A stretch of DNA of 64,000 bases from contig OZ245730.1 in the NCBI GenBank assembly GCA_965227145.1, forward strand, positions 496,001 through 560,000. Direction: 5' to 3'. The translations under genes and the position numbers were made by a program. Position 1 is the stretch's first letter, and every line of letters begins with the position of its first letter. Below the pieces are notes generated by a model that was not told the origin of the DNA, ran no database searches, and was given only the letters and a program-made list of their open reading frames with translations. Below are positions 48,643 through 58,290 of this stretch, piece by piece. Source of the stretch: JACKAQ01 sp965227145 (GTDB taxonomy: Bacteria; Calditrichota; Calditrichia; RBG-13-44-9; J075).

Positions 48643-51582
48643 ATGCGCGTTCTTCAACTGATGCCGAAATTCGGGCGTTTTTTTCTGCTGCTGCTGTGCG
48701 TTGGCGCTGCGGCAGTCGCGGGCGACAAAGGTAAAATCGCCGGAAACGTGACGGACAGCCAGACCGGCGAGCCGCTCGTTGGTGCGAATGTGGAAATCGA
48801 AGGGTTGCAAACCGGCGCATCAACGGATGCTGACGGCGATTTTTTTATCATCAACATTCACCCGGGCACTTACACCGTCACCTGCTCGTATATTGGCTAC
48901 AAAATTATCACTTACACAGATATTTTAGTGAAAGCCGGACGCACCACGCGAATGCAAATCAAACTGGCTCCGGCAGTTATCGAAGGGCAAACCGTAACCG
49001 TAACTGCGGACCGGCCGATCATCGAAAAAGATGTGACAGCCAGCGAACAGGTGATCGGTACGGAATTGCTGGAACGCTCGTGGGCGCGTACCGTCAGCGA
49101 AGCGCTGGAAACGCAAACCGGGATTTTTTCCACCGTGCCGGATGCGGCGTGGGAACGCGGCCGGAACCAGACGCTGATTCGCGGCAGCTCGAGTGTTCAG
49201 GCACTGTATCAATTGGATAACCTCAGTGTAAACAGCGGGTTAATGTCCGATAATTACACCGGATTCAACACCTCGACCATTCAGGAAATTTCCGTTTTGA
49301 CCGGCGGATACAACGCGGAATACGGCGATGCGCGCACGGCGATCATCAACGTCGTTTCCAAAGAATCGGCGGAAGGCGTGAAAGGCACGCTGCTTTCCCG
49401 GTTTCGTCCGGCGGGCAAATATCACTTCGGACCGAATTTTTACAGCACATCCAATTACGATTACCAACACTTTGATCTCGAATACTGGACAGCGGAATCG
49501 CAAAACAACAACAGCGAATTTTTTGGGGAAAATCCCGAAGAACTGCTCAGCCGCTGGCGCCAGCAGATCACCCCGAACGACACGCTCGGCAATTACGCCG
49601 ATCGCCCGGAATACGAGCTGGAAGGCACGCTTTTTGGCGGGCTGAACGAGCAGCTCAGTTTTCTGGCTTCCGCGCGATACAAACATGGCGTCGGCATCTT
49701 TCCGCAGGCGATTCCCTACAATCCTGAATTCAATTTTCAGGGATACCTGAACTACAATATTTCCACATCCTTAAAACTGCGCATCGGCGGGTTTTTCGGC
49801 GGTTGGGAAAGCTCCGATTATCGCTCTGCGAATATGAACACGCTGGAATCTGCGCAGCAGGCGTTGTGGTCTGCACCGATGCGCATCGACGAGCAGTATG
49901 CCCGCGCCAAATACAATCCGTATGGCGCAATTTATCGCCATTGGCCGGAGCAACGCCGCTGGACGCAGGTGTACGGGCGCTTCACCCACATTTTGAATGC
50001 GAATGCATTTTACGAATTTACGCTCAGTTACCTACGCGACAAAATGGATCGCTCCGACCGCAACAACCTGCTGCCGGATACGCTGTTCTCCACCCGCGAT
50101 GATGAATTGATGATGATCGATCGCTTTTTGCAACAGGGTTACAACCAGACCTGGGACAAAAATTCCAGCAAAGTGTATGCGATGCAGGGCGATTACACCA
50201 ATCAGATTACCAAAAATCACCTGATGAAAGCGGGGGTGGGATTTCGCTATTACGATTTCCATTTTGAGCATTTCAACGGGTTGTACGAAGGCGGCAGCCG
50301 ACGCAATTTTGTGAATATTTTTGACGGCACACCCTACGAAGGACATTTTTATCTGCAGGACAAAATCGAATATTCCGGGCTGGTGCTGAACCTCGGCATC
50401 CGGGCGGATTTTTTTGACCAGAACCGCGATGCGCCGAAAAATATGTTCGATCCGCTGGCCATCCAGCCGACCACACCGGGACACGATCCCGAACAGCCGC
50501 TCGGCATTCCCGGCAACCCGGAACGGGAAGCAACCGATATGCAGGTGGCGGTCGCCCCGCGATTGGGCGTTGCCCACCCGATCAGTCAAAACGCCGTGCT
50601 GCACTTTTCATACGGGCATTTTTACCAGCGCCCCTCGTGGACAAAAATGTTCGGCATGCCCTTCGTGAATTTCACGGAGGACATGTCCACCGCGCTCGAT
50701 CCGTACGCCAACCAGATCACATATATGGAAGAATGGCAGGGCTGGTACGGCAATCCCAAACTGGGGTTTGAGCGCACCATTCAGGCGGAACTGGGTATCG
50801 ATTACAATTTCTCGCGCTGGTTCAAACTGGATTTCACAGGTTATTACAAAGATAGCAATCGCGAAGCCGGCGTGATCACCGGTGTTTACGGCGCAATTTA
50901 CGACAACACCAAACCGCTAATGTTGAGCAACTCCGGCTATTCCGATGTTCGCGGTATCGAAACGCGGCTGGATACCCACTTTCCGCAGCCGTTCAATGTT
51001 GGCGTCAGCCACGATATTTACTGGTCTTTCGCCGGCGAAACCGGTTTCAGCCGTCTGTTTGAAGAAGGCTCCACCCGGCTGGATGTGCCAAAAGGATTGC
51101 GGGAAAACAAGGGCGACTGGAGCAGCTATCACCGCGTAAAAGCGTGGGGCAACCTGTATCTGGAACCGGGTTCCGGACCGGAATTTTTCGGGACGAAGCC
51201 GCTCGGCGATCTGAATATTTTTGCCTATTTCTGGTGGCGCAGCGGGCACCCGTACACCTATCACCCGCCGGGTGATATTTCCACCCGCGCGAACAATCGT
51301 CGCTGGTTCAATTATTACCAGCTCAATTTGAAATTATCCAAAGGATTTGATTGGTACGGCATCCGTGCGGAGCTCAGCGCAGACATCCGCAATGTTTTCG
51401 ACTGGCAATTTTACAGCCTGCTCTATGGCGATGATATGACGCGCTGGCAGGAAAACCCCGCTCTATCCGAAGAAGATCGTCTGCCGCGAAACTGGTTTTC
51501 CGGCGAACCGGATGTGTGGGGCTGGTACACCTACGAAGTGCCGCCGCGCCAGATTTACATGCAGTTGAAACTCGATTTTTAA
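48643..51582 (+). CDS. TonB-dependent outer membrane receptor, copy 2
   Basis: This 979-residue receptor is a close paralogue of copy 1: signal peptide (FFLLLLCVGAAAVAG), regulatory-like domain (GKIAGNVTDSQTGEPLVGAN), plug (PIIEKDVTASEQVIG, LYQLDNLSVNSGLMSDNYTG) and barrel (FSYGHFYQRPSWTKMFG) with C-terminal aromatic end (MQLKLDF). Compared with copy 1 it has an insert in the plug (FSTVPDAAWERGRNQTL). Both lack a SusD-like lipoprotein. Tandem paralogues probably take up related but different substrates, or expand capacity; the barrel loops should tell. Confidence 0.9.
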   Translation: MRVLQLMPKFGRFFLLLLCVGAAAVAGDKGKIAGNVTDSQTGEPLVGANVEIEGLQTGASTDADGDFFIINIHPGTYTVTCSYIGYKIITYTDILVKAGRTTRMQIKLAPAVIEGQTVTVTADRPIIEKDVTASEQVIGTELLERSWARTVSEALETQTGIFSTVPDAAWERGRNQTLIRGSSSVQALYQLDNLSVNSGLMSDNYTGFNTSTIQEISVLTGGYNAEYGDARTAIINVVSKESAEGVKGTLLSRFRPAGKYHFGPNFYSTSNYDYQHFDLEYWTAESQNNNSEFFGENPEELLSRWRQQITPNDTLGNYADRPEYELEGTLFGGLNEQLSFLASARYKHGVGIFPQAIPYNPEFNFQGYLNYNISTSLKLRIGGFFGGWESSDYRSANMNTLESAQQALWSAPMRIDEQYARAKYNPYGAIYRHWPEQRRWTQVYGRFTHILNANAFYEFTLSYLRDKMDRSDRNNLLPDTLFSTRDDELMMIDRFLQQGYNQTWDKNSSKVYAMQGDYTNQITKNHLMKAGVGFRYYDFHFEHFNGLYEGGSRRNFVNIFDGTPYEGHFYLQDKIEYSGLVLNLGIRADFFDQNRDAPKNMFDPLAIQPTTPGHDPEQPLGIPGNPEREATDMQVAVAPRLGVAHPISQNAVLHFSYGHFYQRPSWTKMFGMPFVNFTEDMSTALDPYANQITYMEEWQGWYGNPKLGFERTIQAELGIDYNFSRWFKLDFTGYYKDSNREAGVITGVYGAIYDNTKPLMLSNSGYSDVRGIETRLDTHFPQPFNVGVSHDIYWSFAGETGFSRLFEEGSTRLDVPKGLRENKGDWSSYHRVKAWGNLYLEPGSGPEFFGTKPLGDLNIFAYFWWRSGHPYTYHPPGDISTRANNRRWFNYYQLNLKLSKGFDWYGIRAELSADIRNVFDWQFYSLLYGDDMTRWQENPALSEEDRLPRNWFSGEPDVWGWYTYEVPPRQIYMQLKLDF

Positions 51583-51637
51583 GAATTGCCACAGATGCAC
51601 GGAGAGCGCAAGTGCAACAACAAAAACGCAACTTGTC

Positions 51638-51679
51638 ATTCCTGCTCCGAAGGAGCGCCTCCGGCGCGAAGGCAGGATT
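51638..51679. repeat. Palindromic element between receptor and secreted protein genes
   Basis: ATTCCTGC (51638-51645) and GCAGGATT (51672-51679) with inner stem GCGCC-TCC-GGCGC form a compound hairpin. The phrase GTCATTCCTGC is typical of dispersed REP-like elements. It differs from the palindromes in the neighbouring gaps. Confidence 0.45.
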
Positions 51680-51750
51680 CTCCTGTACTGAACACTGCGC
51701 TGGAGTGCAAAAAAAGCAATCAAATGTTTTCCGGAATTAAAGGAGATCCG

Positions 51751-53712
51751 ATGAAATTATCCGTTTTGCGCAACGCCTGTTTTCCCAAAAAGGGCACTTT
51801 TTTGCGATGGCTGTTGCCCGTGCTGCTGCTGTTGCTGCCGATATCCCAAAGCCAGGCTCAGGTGGTGTGGGGCAAACAAACCCTGAAACGCGGCAAATTG
51901 TGGGCGACGCTCTGGAATTCGTTCCAGTACGGCGATCCGGTGGAAACCTCCAACGCGTTTCACACGCTGGATTATCCGGGCTATTCCAAAGGACCGAACA
52001 TCGACGATGCGCTAAATTACGCGGAAGCCGCCGGTTACGCCATTTATGGTGAACGCAATAATATCGCCTATTCGTACACGCTGAACTCGCGGTTTTTCCC
52101 CTCCGGCGAGCACGTTTTTCCGCTGGAAGAGGCGATTCTCACCAGAAATTACAATCTGGAAAATCTTTCCACAGCCGGCGAGGAAATTGTTACCGGCGGG
52201 CATCACGTGAACGGGCTGGAACTGGATCTCTCCCGGCGCAGCATGGTGTGGAGCTATCCGGAATACGATGATTTTATCATTCACGAAGTAACCATCACCA
52301 ATTTTGACATCACTACTGTGGAAAATCTCTATTTCGGGATGCGCTACGGCGTACGCCTCACCCAGCGATCCGGCACTCGCGGCGACGAAAAGTTTGGCTG
52401 GAACGACGAAAATAACCTGTTCTATTTTTATGATCACCGCAGCTTCCGGTTTGAAGATGAGGAGCCGGTGCAGTGGAGCAACGGCGTTGGGCCGGAGCGC
52501 GGCGATATCGGCGATGCCCGCGATATCTGGGAAGCCGGTTCCCGCCAGCACGAACTGGACGCCGCCGGGCATTTCACCGTGATTGTGCTGGATTCCGCCA
52601 ACGGAAATGTGTATCAAAATATTCTCGAACACGTTGGGCAGGGCGTTACCGAAGGCGCGCCGCGCGAGGATGTGATGTTCATTCAGGGCGTGGATCAACC
52701 GGCCAGATTCCGGGAAGTGCTCACCCACCAGCAGCCCAAAATGTCCTGGGACGATGCCCGCGATGCCGGTGGCGAAGGTGGCAATAAATACGAACGGCGA
52801 CCGGAATTTCTGGTTTCCGTTGGTCCGATAACGCTATCGCCGTTCGAAACAAAACGTATTGTTTTTGCAGAAGTTATGGGCGAAATGAGCCGCGAAAAAA
52901 TTGTTGAAGGTGGTGTGGAGAATATTGACCTGATGGCAGTGGCTTCGCTCGATTCGATGCTGAAAAATGTGGCTGCGGCAAAACGGTTGTTCACCAACAA
53001 TTACCTGCCGGAATACCATCCGCCGATGACGCCGACCAACGGCGAAAACAGCCTGCGGCTGACCACGGACGCCGGAAAAATTACCGTCGAATGGCCGCCG
53101 GTTCCGGATACTTACGTTGACCCGTCCACCCGCCAGAATGATTTTGCCGGATACCGGATTTACCGCTCGACCTATTTCACCATCGGACCGTGGACGCTGG
53201 TGGCGGATATCCCCAAAGCCGATGCGCCAATCGTCAACGGCATGGTGCAATATGTGGACGACGATCTGCCGAACGGCGTCGGAAATTATTACTGCGTCAC
53301 CACTTACGATACGGACGGTCACGAAAGCGGCAAAGTGAACAACAACCGCTTCCCGGTGTATCCGCTGCGGGCACCAAACGAGCAGTTCCCGAAAGAGGTG
53401 TATGTGGTGCCGAATCCCTTCCGCCAAAACAGCGGATTGTTGGGGCAGGGTGAGGGCAATCGCATCGAATTTATCGGGATTCCGGGACGCTGTGTCATCA
53501 AAATTTACACGCTGACCGGCGATCTGGTGCAGGAATTTTCCCACGACGACGGCAGCGGTTCCGCCGCATGGGGCAGCATTCTCAAACTGGATTACCAGCT
53601 CAATAAATGGGCGCTGGGCATCGCGCCGGGGGTTTACATTTTTATGGTTGAATCCCGCGTACCCGGGCATGAAAGCGAAAAGCATATCGGCAAGTTTGCC
53701 ATTATTAAATGA
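51751..53712 (+). CDS. Secreted protein with fibronectin-like domain and T9SS-type sorting tail
   Basis: This 653-residue protein begins with a signal peptide (WLLPVLLLLLPISQSQAQ). The large N-terminal part (about 40-430) is beta-rich and unrecognised. A fibronectin type III-like segment follows (ITVEWPPVPDTYVD, AGYRIYRSTYFTIGPW, NYYCVTTYDTDGHESG). The C-terminus begins at VYVVPNPFRQNSG and ends FAIIK, the layout of type IX secretion sorting domains. The ATG at 51751 has a strong AAAGGAG site. Placement right after the receptors suggests a surface protein that helps bind or degrade their substrate. Confidence 0.75.
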   Translation: MKLSVLRNACFPKKGTFLRWLLPVLLLLLPISQSQAQVVWGKQTLKRGKLWATLWNSFQYGDPVETSNAFHTLDYPGYSKGPNIDDALNYAEAAGYAIYGERNNIAYSYTLNSRFFPSGEHVFPLEEAILTRNYNLENLSTAGEEIVTGGHHVNGLELDLSRRSMVWSYPEYDDFIIHEVTITNFDITTVENLYFGMRYGVRLTQRSGTRGDEKFGWNDENNLFYFYDHRSFRFEDEEPVQWSNGVGPERGDIGDARDIWEAGSRQHELDAAGHFTVIVLDSANGNVYQNILEHVGQGVTEGAPREDVMFIQGVDQPARFREVLTHQQPKMSWDDARDAGGEGGNKYERRPEFLVSVGPITLSPFETKRIVFAEVMGEMSREKIVEGGVENIDLMAVASLDSMLKNVAAAKRLFTNNYLPEYHPPMTPTNGENSLRLTTDAGKITVEWPPVPDTYVDPSTRQNDFAGYRIYRSTYFTIGPWTLVADIPKADAPIVNGMVQYVDDDLPNGVGNYYCVTTYDTDGHESGKVNNNRFPVYPLRAPNEQFPKEVYVVPNPFRQNSGLLGQGEGNRIEFIGIPGRCVIKIYTLTGDLVQEFSHDDGSGSAAWGSILKLDYQLNKWALGIAPGVYIFMVESRVPGHESEKHIGKFAIIK

Positions 53713-53737
53713 TTGGTTGCCGTTTCGATATCAGGAG

Positions 53738-53757
53738 ATTCCTGCATTTGCAGGAAT
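53738..53757. repeat. Palindrome between secreted protein and PorV-like genes
   Basis: ATTCCTGCA-TT-TGCAGGAAT (53738-53757) is a perfect 9-bp stem of the kind seen in dispersed intergenic repeats. It could also act as a weak terminator for the preceding gene. Confidence 0.5.
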
Positions 53758-53806
53758 GACAATTGAAGAAGTGCGTTTTATCAGCAAATAATCCGGAGTA
53801 ACATCC

Positions 53807-54829
53807 ATGAAACATATCGCTTTAAAACATTGTTTTTACACGCTGTTAATGCTCCCGTTGTTGGCGGGATTTGCCGGTGCGCAATCCGGGATTGATCCGA
53901 ATAATATCGAACGGGTCGGGCAGTCGGGCTGGCAATTTTTGAAAATCAACGGCGATCCCGTACCGGCGGCGATGGGCGGCGCGACAACCGCCATTTCCCC
54001 GAAAAACGCCAACGCCGTGTTCGGCAATCCGGCATCGCTGACCGGTGTGCGGCGGCTGGATGTGCAGTTTAACAATGTCAACTGGATTGCGGATATCAGC
54101 CACCAATCGGTTGCGCTGGCCTGGAATTCCGGCAACACCGGCGTTTTTGCCATCAGTTTGGTCAGTCTGGATTACGGCGATATTCCCGAAACCGTCAACG
54201 CCGCCATTCCCGGCGACGACAGCCGCACGCAGGCGATGGTTACCGGCAACTTTTTTACGGCGCGGGATATTGCCGCGGGCGTTTCGTATTCCCGGCAAAT
54301 CACCGACCGGCTCTCGCTGGGCGGAAACGTGCGCTGGATTCAGCAAAAAATTGCCGAACTGAGCATGTCCAACTGGTCGATCGATTTCGGGACGATGTAT
54401 TACACCGGATTTCGCACGCTGCGGCTGGCGATCACCGCCCGGAATTTCGGGCCGGATTCGCACATCATCGGGTGGAGCGAGGAATATCAGCGTGAGCCGG
54501 TGGACGTGCGCATGCCCATCGATTTTCGCGCCGGCGTCGCGATGGATTTCTTCGAAAATACCGAAGATCCGCACCTGCTGACCGTGGTTTTTGAGGGCGA
54601 TCATCCCAACGACGGGCCGGAAAAATATCACCTCGGGATGGATTACACCTTTCAGGAAATTTTTTCGCTGCGCGGCGGATACCGCTTTAATTACGATGAG
54701 CAGGGTTTTTCCATCGGCGCAGGATTTTTGTATAACCAGAGTGGATTTAGCGGCGCAGTGAACTATGCATACCTGAATTTCGGGGCGCTGGAAAATGCGC
54801 ATTTTCTTTCATTGGGCTTTTCGTTATAG
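53807..54829 (+). CDS. PorV/PorQ-family outer membrane protein
   Basis: This 340-residue protein has a signal peptide (TLLMLPLLAGFAGAQ) and the PorV/PorQ (UPF0164-like) opening: QFLKINGDPVPAAMGGATTA, then NANAVFGNPASL, followed by a beta-barrel with alternating strands and an aromatic end (LSLGFSL). PorV is the outer-membrane part of type IX secretion that takes cargo from the translocon. Its location between T9SS-tailed proteins suggests a dedicated export or anchoring factor for the locus; this is inference. Confidence 0.8.
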   Translation: MKHIALKHCFYTLLMLPLLAGFAGAQSGIDPNNIERVGQSGWQFLKINGDPVPAAMGGATTAISPKNANAVFGNPASLTGVRRLDVQFNNVNWIADISHQSVALAWNSGNTGVFAISLVSLDYGDIPETVNAAIPGDDSRTQAMVTGNFFTARDIAAGVSYSRQITDRLSLGGNVRWIQQKIAELSMSNWSIDFGTMYYTGFRTLRLAITARNFGPDSHIIGWSEEYQREPVDVRMPIDFRAGVAMDFFENTEDPHLLTVVFEGDHPNDGPEKYHLGMDYTFQEIFSLRGGYRFNYDEQGFSIGAGFLYNQSGFSGAVNYAYLNFGALENAHFLSLGFSL

Positions 54830-54863
54830 ACAAAAACGAGGATTTGAGAAGTGGTGGTGACAT

Positions 54864-55796
54864 ATGCGGAATAAAGTGGTCGTGGTGGGCAGTTACAATA
54901 TCGATCAAACCATTCGGGTGCGAAAAATTCCTTCGCCGGGCGAAACGATAATCGGCAGCGGTTTCAGCAGCGGTTCCGGGGGAAAGGGCGCCAATCAGGC
55001 GGTTGCGGCGGCGCGTGCCGGTGCGGCGGTCACTTTTGTCGCAAAAGTGGGTACCGATCCGTTGACATTGCAGGCGTTAACCGATTTGCAACATGAAGGT
55101 ATCGACACAAGTTTTATTATTTGCGATGAACACTTGGCAACCGGTCGGGCATGGATTGTGGTGGATGACATCGGCGAAAACAGTATCGTTGTCGCGCCCG
55201 GCGCGAACGCGCAGCTTTCCCCGGCGGATGTGGCGCTTGCCGCCGATGCCATCGCCGCCGCAAATGTGCTGTTGCTGCAACTGGAAACGCCCATCGAAAC
55301 GGTGCTGGCCGCAGCAAAAATTGCCGCCGCAGCCGGAACGACGGTCATTCTCAATCCTGCGCCGGCGCAGCCGCTCAGCCCGGAATTTCTGAAACTGGTG
55401 GACATTATCACCCCAAATATTGTTGAGGCGAAAATGCTCACCGGCATTTCCTGCCGGGATGACCAATCGCTGACCACCGCCGCGCTAAGTTTGCAGCATA
55501 AAGGTGTGAAAGATGTGTTGATCACGCTCGGCAAAAAAGGCGTTTTTGTGCACGGTCGCGATGGCATGTTTTGCGTGCCCGCATATCAGGTGAACGCCGT
55601 GGACACCACCGGCGCCGGCGATGTGTTCAACGGCTGCCTCGCCGCTTTTTTGAATGCCGATCGCAGCATGCGCGAAGTGCTGGATATCGCGGCTGCGGCT
55701 GCGGCAATTTCCGTAACCAAAAACGGTGCACAGGCTGCCGCACCGCATTTTTCCGAAATTGAAAGTTTTTGTGAGAATTATTCGATCGCCCGTTAG
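54864..55796 (+). CDS. rbsK: Ribokinase-family (PfkB) sugar kinase
   Basis: This 310-residue protein has the PfkB signatures: VGSYNIDQTIRV, GGKGANQAVAAARAG (substrate region) and DTTGAGDVFNG with the catalytic aspartate. It resembles ribokinase more than fructokinase (NQAVAAARAG, ATGRAWIVVD, NPAPAQPL). It would phosphorylate a pentose or a related sugar, or a nucleoside. Beside a LacI regulator and a sugar transporter, it likely starts catabolism of the imported sugar. ATG 54864 has a GTGGTGGTGA-type site. The gene symbol is by family, not by assay. Confidence 0.85.
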   Translation: MRNKVVVVGSYNIDQTIRVRKIPSPGETIIGSGFSSGSGGKGANQAVAAARAGAAVTFVAKVGTDPLTLQALTDLQHEGIDTSFIICDEHLATGRAWIVVDDIGENSIVVAPGANAQLSPADVALAADAIAAANVLLLQLETPIETVLAAAKIAAAAGTTVILNPAPAQPLSPEFLKLVDIITPNIVEAKMLTGISCRDDQSLTTAALSLQHKGVKDVLITLGKKGVFVHGRDGMFCVPAYQVNAVDTTGAGDVFNGCLAAFLNADRSMREVLDIAAAAAAISVTKNGAQAAAPHFSEIESFCENYSIAR

Positions 55797-55868
55797 GGCT
55801 CTGTCTTCTATTGCGATGGTTGATCAGCCATCTCTAATATTTATCACACAATTAACCGGAGGCGTTCT

Positions 55869-58046
55869 ATGCAACTACGTAACAGATCTTTGCAAGCCTT
55901 GTTGGTCATGTTCTGCATGATGGGTGTTGTTTCTGCACAATCGGCATTGAATATCACCAAACAGGGCAACTGGGGAAAAGGAGAGGGAGAAATTAAAGCC
56001 GTGTTTGCCGCAGGACCGGTAACTTATTACGGCGTTGGAAACAAGGTGCAGATCACCGCGTTTTCCGATCCGGCTAACCCGTTGAAACTGGCCAGCGTGG
56101 ATGTTCCCGAACTGGTTGAGGATCTCGTTCGGACATCCATTTCCAGCAACCAATATCTGGTTGTGGCGAATGGCGAAAATTTATCCATCATAAATGTGCA
56201 AAACCCGACCTCGCCGAGTTTGGTTGGTAATGCCGCATTATCCAGCACTGCGGAAGGCGTGGCAACCAGCGGCAATTATGCCTACGTTGCCGCCGGCGGC
56301 GCAGGATTGCAAATTTATGATATCTCCAATCCCGCCAATCCCACCTGGGTTTCGGCAATTGATACGCTGTCCTGGGGCGAAGGCGTGGTGATTTCCCAGC
56401 CATATTGTTATATGGCTCATGGCGGCAGAACCAGCATTATCGATATTTCCAATCCGGCGGCTCCGGTGCTGGTTAGCCAGATCCCCTCATTCTCCGGCGG
56501 CTGGAATCAGGATGTCAACGTCCGCTCCGGCTATGCCTACATTTGCGAATACGATTTCGGGATTCAGGTGGTGAACGTCACCAATCCGGCCAGCCCGTCG
56601 CAGGCGAACTGGGTGGATACGGGCAATCGCACCGCGTTTATGGTATTCGACGGTAATTACGGCTACGTCGCCAATGGCGATTCCGGGTTGCGGGTGCTGG
56701 ATGTGTCCATCCCGTCTTCACCGGTTGAAGTTGGCATTTTGCCGACCAGCGACCGCGTGCGGAAAATCTGGTTTGGCGCCATCACCATCGGCGGAACGCC
56801 GACCGGGCACATTTATTGCGCGGCGCAATCCGCGATGATCGCGGTGAACGTTTCGAATCCCGTGAGCATGACAGTTTCCGGACAGTTGACGGTTCAGCCG
56901 GCAGCCGACGGCACCGCGTTCAGCACTTTTGTTGACGGGGATAAAGCATACGTTGCGTATGGCTCTGCGGGGTTGCGGATTTTGGATGTGTCCAATCCGG
57001 CGAATATCAGCGAACTCGGGCAATTCGATACACCCGGCGATGCCCGCGAAGTGGTTGTAAAAGATGACGTTGCGTTTATCGCCGATCGCGATGAAGGCGT
57101 GCGCGTGGTCGATGTTTCCAATCCCGCTGCACCGACAGAAATCACCAGCATCGCAACGCCGCGCGCCCGTGGCATCGCCATCAGCGGCAATTATGTGTAT
57201 GTCGCTGCCAGCGATTCCGGTTTGGCAGTGATCGATGCAACCAACGCGTCCAGCCCGGTTTGGGTGGCGTCGTCATCCGCTTTTTACGGTGAAGGCGTTG
57301 CCGCTTTTGGCAATATTGCCGCCATCACCCGTTGGGATAACGTGCTGTTTTTCGACGTGACCAATCCCGCCGCTCCGGCTGCGAAAGGCGAAAGCGGTGG
57401 TCTGGCAAACGGAACCGCCGGACTTGCAGTAAACGGCAGTTATTCCTATGTGCATGATTTTGATACACTTAGAATCTACGATTTATCCAATCTCGATGCA
57501 CCGGTGGAAGTTGGCAAATCCTTTTCCGGCGGCAGTTGGGATGGCACCGCGTCCATCGACGGTAATTTTGCGTATCTGAACTGCGAAGAATACGGCTTGC
57601 GGGTGTTCGATATTTCGAATCCGGCAAATCCGACCGAAGTCGCCTATTTTGACGATGCGCCGATCGCCCGTGGCGTAACCGCGAAAAACGGTCTGGCATA
57701 CGTCGCGGAACGCGCCGACGGTTTGACGATTTATCGTAACGAACTGGTTGTGGGCATCGCCGATGACGACCGCCAGATTGCCGAAAATTTCACACTCGAA
57801 CAAAACTACCCGAACCCGTTCAACCCCGGCACGCGGATCAATTTCCAATTGATCAAAAATACCAAAATTACGCTGGATGTGTTGAACACGCTCGGTCAAA
57901 AAGTTGCCACATTGGTTGAAGGCTTCCACTCCGCCGGTGATTATTCGGTGGATTTCAACGCCCAAAACCTGAGCAGCGGCGTATATTTTTATCGCCTGAC
58001 TGCCGGCAACGTTTCCCAAACGCGGAAAATGTTGTTACTGAAATAA
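55869..58046 (+). CDS. LVIVD-repeat secreted protein with T9SS-type sorting domain
   Basis: This 725-residue protein has a signal peptide (LLVMFCMMGVVSAQ), about a dozen LVIVD repeats recognisable by DISNPANPTWVS, DISNPAAPVLVSQI and LDVSNPANISEL, and a C-terminal sorting domain beginning FTLEQNYPNPFNPGTRINFQ and ending in RKMLLLK. LVIVD repeats fold like propeller blades, probably a surface-exposed adhesin or lectin-like protein. It stands between the kinase and the esterase fusion and resembles the latter over the repeat region, so the two are related. Confidence 0.85.
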   Translation: MQLRNRSLQALLVMFCMMGVVSAQSALNITKQGNWGKGEGEIKAVFAAGPVTYYGVGNKVQITAFSDPANPLKLASVDVPELVEDLVRTSISSNQYLVVANGENLSIINVQNPTSPSLVGNAALSSTAEGVATSGNYAYVAAGGAGLQIYDISNPANPTWVSAIDTLSWGEGVVISQPYCYMAHGGRTSIIDISNPAAPVLVSQIPSFSGGWNQDVNVRSGYAYICEYDFGIQVVNVTNPASPSQANWVDTGNRTAFMVFDGNYGYVANGDSGLRVLDVSIPSSPVEVGILPTSDRVRKIWFGAITIGGTPTGHIYCAAQSAMIAVNVSNPVSMTVSGQLTVQPAADGTAFSTFVDGDKAYVAYGSAGLRILDVSNPANISELGQFDTPGDAREVVVKDDVAFIADRDEGVRVVDVSNPAAPTEITSIATPRARGIAISGNYVYVAASDSGLAVIDATNASSPVWVASSSAFYGEGVAAFGNIAAITRWDNVLFFDVTNPAAPAAKGESGGLANGTAGLAVNGSYSYVHDFDTLRIYDLSNLDAPVEVGKSFSGGSWDGTASIDGNFAYLNCEEYGLRVFDISNPANPTEVAYFDDAPIARGVTAKNGLAYVAERADGLTIYRNELVVGIADDDRQIAENFTLEQNYPNPFNPGTRINFQLIKNTKITLDVLNTLGQKVATLVEGFHSAGDYSVDFNAQNLSSGVYFYRLTAGNVSQTRKMLLLK

Positions 58047-58190
58047 GCTCCCCGACACTGGCAATCTCCGGTCAAATCATTGGCCGGAACTGCCGGTGGA
58101 ATAATGCAACCGGAATGTCCGGCGACCCTGAAAATTACAATTACGCATCCGCCGCGCCGGGCGTTGCCGGTTTATTTTTGGGTTTGTTAC

Positions 58191-58228
58191 ATCCCCCTTT
58201 TCCCCCTTCGAAGGGGGGCAGGGGGGAT
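58191..58228. repeat. Dispersed palindrome with CCCCC/GGGGG arms
   Basis: ATCCCCCTTTTCCCCC and GGGGGGCAGGGGGGAT flank TTCGAA (58191-58228). This is a common type of intergenic repeat in bacteria. It sits in the 240-base gap between the LVIVD protein and the esterase fusion. Otherwise nothing is evident in that gap. Confidence 0.55.
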
Positions 58229-58290
58229 GCCAAACAACCCGATTCATTCATTAATGATATAAAAAACAACATGTTGGAAAGATCATCGAT

